Shown piece by piece: positions 5,403-6,821 of a stretch of DNA of 6,821 nt. Numbering within the stretch: the stretch's first letter is position 1; each line of letters begins with the position of its first letter. The DNA is from Chitinophagaceae bacterium. Lineage in GTDB: Bacteria; Bacteroidota; Bacteroidia; Chitinophagales; UBA10324. The DNA is taken from the NCBI GenBank assembly GCA_023251195.1, contig JAHEZG010000213.1, positions 1 to 6,821 of the forward strand, in the 5' to 3' direction. The notes under the pieces were generated by a model. The model saw nothing but the letters and a program-made list of their open reading frames with translations, did no database searches and had not been told where the DNA came from. The position numbers were made by a program, and so were the translations under genes.

Positions 5403-6809
5403 ATGTTTGCATTTCTGAATATTAAAACAACAGGCTCAAAAAAAATAAAGGGGCGCATACTTGACATAGCAGTGATTGTGTATGAGGATGGGAGGGAGGT
5501 GAAACGATTTTCATCACTGGTGAATCCGGAAACAAACATTCCTTGGTATGTTTATAAATATGCCGAAATCACGAACGATATGATTTGGGATGCACCTGTG
5601 TTGCGCACAATTGCTGAAAAAATTATTGCTGAAACAGAAGGGTGCACAGTGGTAACGCATCATGCATTTATGTACCGCGTCTTGCAGCAGCAATTGCATG
5701 AAACCGGATTTGATTTTAACCGCCCTGCTATTTTCACTGCCCGGCATTGCGCCGCTTTATTTCCCTTTTTGGAGAAATATGATTTGGGAACTGTTTGCGA
5801 ATGCTTAACTATTCCGGTAGAAAATTTGAATCGCGCTCTGCCATCTGCCGAAGCAACGGCCTTGTTGTTTCAGCAATTGGTGGATATGGATCCGTTGATT
5901 TTAATTCAGTCAAATAGCAATGAAGATAGTAAGAAATTGCCATTACCGCACTTATTAAATGAATCTTCGTTCCTCGAAATTCCGGAGGGTGTTACAGGTG
6001 TTTATTATTTTCATAACAGCGAACACGAAGTGATATATGTTGGCAAGAGCACCAATGTCAAAAAAAGAATCAGTCAGCATTTTAATGCGAAGAGCAACAG
6101 CAAAACTTTTGAAATGCTACAACAGATTGCTGATATCAGCTATGAAAGTACAGGGAACGAATTAACCGCACTGTTGCTCGAGTCGGAGGAAATAAAAAAA
6201 CTGAAACCCGTTTTTAATATTTCGCAAAAGAGAACCCGCTTGGTTTCATATTATGGAATATTTCAAAAACGCGACCGGCAGCGGTATATAAATCTTTTCT
6301 TTAAAAAAATAAGAAACGATGAAGAGCCGATTCTTACAGTGGAAAATATTGTGCTTGCTAAGCAAACGATAAAAGCAGTTGCTGAAAAATTTAATCTGTG
6401 TCTGGCAAAATGCTCGCTGGAAGAAAAGAACAAAGAGTGTTACAGTTTTCATTTAAATGAATGCCGGGGAGCATGTGTGAAAAAGGAATTACCTCACGCT
6501 TATAACGAACGGGTGCTGCATGCCATAACGGAACTCGGGTTTAACCGCGAGAGTTTTTTTATTCTCGGTGATGGAAGAAATGCAATGGAGAAATCAGTTG
6601 TTTGCGTTGAACAGGGAAAGTACAAGGGATTCGGGTTTATTGATTTTACTTTTGGTTCACCGACATCTGAAGAAATGAGGGATAGCATTAAACCGCATTC
6701 GCACAACAGAAATATACAGCGGATACTCGCCACTTATATGAAAAGCGGATTTGTGAAAATTCCTTTTGAACCACAACAAACGATCAGCACTTTCGCGATT
6801 GAAAATTAA
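5403..6809 (+). CDS. DnaQ-like exonuclease (degenerate) / GIY-YIG nuclease / UvrC-like Cys domain fusion
   Basis: This 468-residue protein belongs to the Bacteroidota family that joins an N-terminal DnaQ/epsilon-type 3'-5' exonuclease domain to a UvrC/Cho-like GIY-YIG endonuclease. Residues 1-160 keep the exonuclease fold pattern (FAFLNIKTTG, SLVNPE, YAEITNDMI, THHAF, NRALPSAEATALLF), but the catalytic DEDDh residues are replaced. Residues 193-275 form the GIY-YIG domain, with GVYYF (199-203), IYVGKS (211-216), Arg222, Glu260 of ELTALLLE and Asn272 of KPVFN all present, so this part should be active. After it comes a UvrC-like segment with Cys337, 346, 354 and 358, a likely iron-sulfur site, and an uncharacterised C-terminal domain (about 370-468). 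The ATG at 5403 is preferred over the TTG at 5394 because relatives begin at the exonuclease I motif. The likely role is DNA repair, incision or processing. The protein has no export signal. Confidence 0.9.
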   Translation: MFAFLNIKTTGSKKIKGRILDIAVIVYEDGREVKRFSSLVNPETNIPWYVYKYAEITNDMIWDAPVLRTIAEKIIAETEGCTVVTHHAFMYRVLQQQLHETGFDFNRPAIFTARHCAALFPFLEKYDLGTVCECLTIPVENLNRALPSAEATALLFQQLVDMDPLILIQSNSNEDSKKLPLPHLLNESSFLEIPEGVTGVYYFHNSEHEVIYVGKSTNVKKRISQHFNAKSNSKTFEMLQQIADISYESTGNELTALLLESEEIKKLKPVFNISQKRTRLVSYYGIFQKRDRQRYINLFFKKIRNDEEPILTVENIVLAKQTIKAVAEKFNLCLAKCSLEEKNKECYSFHLNECRGACVKKELPHAYNERVLHAITELGFNRESFFILGDGRNAMEKSVVCVEQGKYKGFGFIDFTFGSPTSEEMRDSIKPHSHNRNIQRILATYMKSGFVKIPFEPQQTISTFAIEN

Positions 6810-6821
6810 ATGGAACTGTAA

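Noticed and set aside
5514..5747. Minus-strand frames under the nuclease fusion (5354-5539, 5514-5747, 6246-6452, 6500-6733)
   Set aside because: All are antisense to a long gene with clear domains; none has motifs or a plausible start context.
6810..6821. ATG GAA CTG TAA directly after the fusion gene stop
   Set aside because: Only three codons before a stop at the window edge; no evidence of a gene.

Overview
The window looks like ordinary chromosomal DNA of a Bacteroidota member. It is AT-rich, its start codons have almost no Shine-Dalgarno sequence, and it carries protein families typical of that phylum: DUF3570, DUF4266, a UbiA-like membrane protein whose second motif sits in a PF(D/E)I context, and a DnaQ-like/GIY-YIG fusion. 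A Chitinophaga- or Sphingobacterium-like lineage is a reasonable guess, but nothing here fixes it below phylum. I see no rRNA, tRNA, insertion sequence, CRISPR array or phage gene.

Layout. Positions 1-531 (+) hold the C-terminal part of an M48 zinc metallopeptidase cut by the window edge. A polytopic UbiA-like membrane protein (631-1479, -) converges on it. It is divergent from a small cytoplasmic protein (1583-1954, +) that may be a stand-alone baeRF/Dom34-like domain. From 2049 to about 5098 (-) lies a tight operon. In transcription order it holds a possible 62-residue Cys-rich protein, an exported thioredoxin-fold protein, an ApbE-type FAD:protein FMN transferase, a DUF4266 lipoprotein with a Gly/Cys tail, and a DUF3570 outer-membrane beta-barrel protein. 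A 304-base gene-free stretch follows (5099-5402), holding a strong rho-independent terminator that has no gene in front of it. The window ends with a DnaQ-like exonuclease/GIY-YIG/UvrC-like fusion (5403-6809, +).

How the genes fit together. The 2049-5098 block reads as one envelope redox/flavinylation unit: a thiol-disulfide protein, a flavin transferase, a small Cys-containing lipoprotein and an outer-membrane barrel. No recognisable FMN-binding acceptor protein is encoded beside the transferase. The flanking genes are functionally unrelated.

The two most notable points are these. First, the exonuclease half of the fusion protein has lost every canonical DEDDh catalytic residue, while its GIY-YIG nuclease and UvrC-like cysteine cluster look intact. 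Second, the flavin transferase in the operon has no signal peptide and no obvious substrate, although the DUF4266 tail resembles a flavinylation motif that lacks its acceptor residue.
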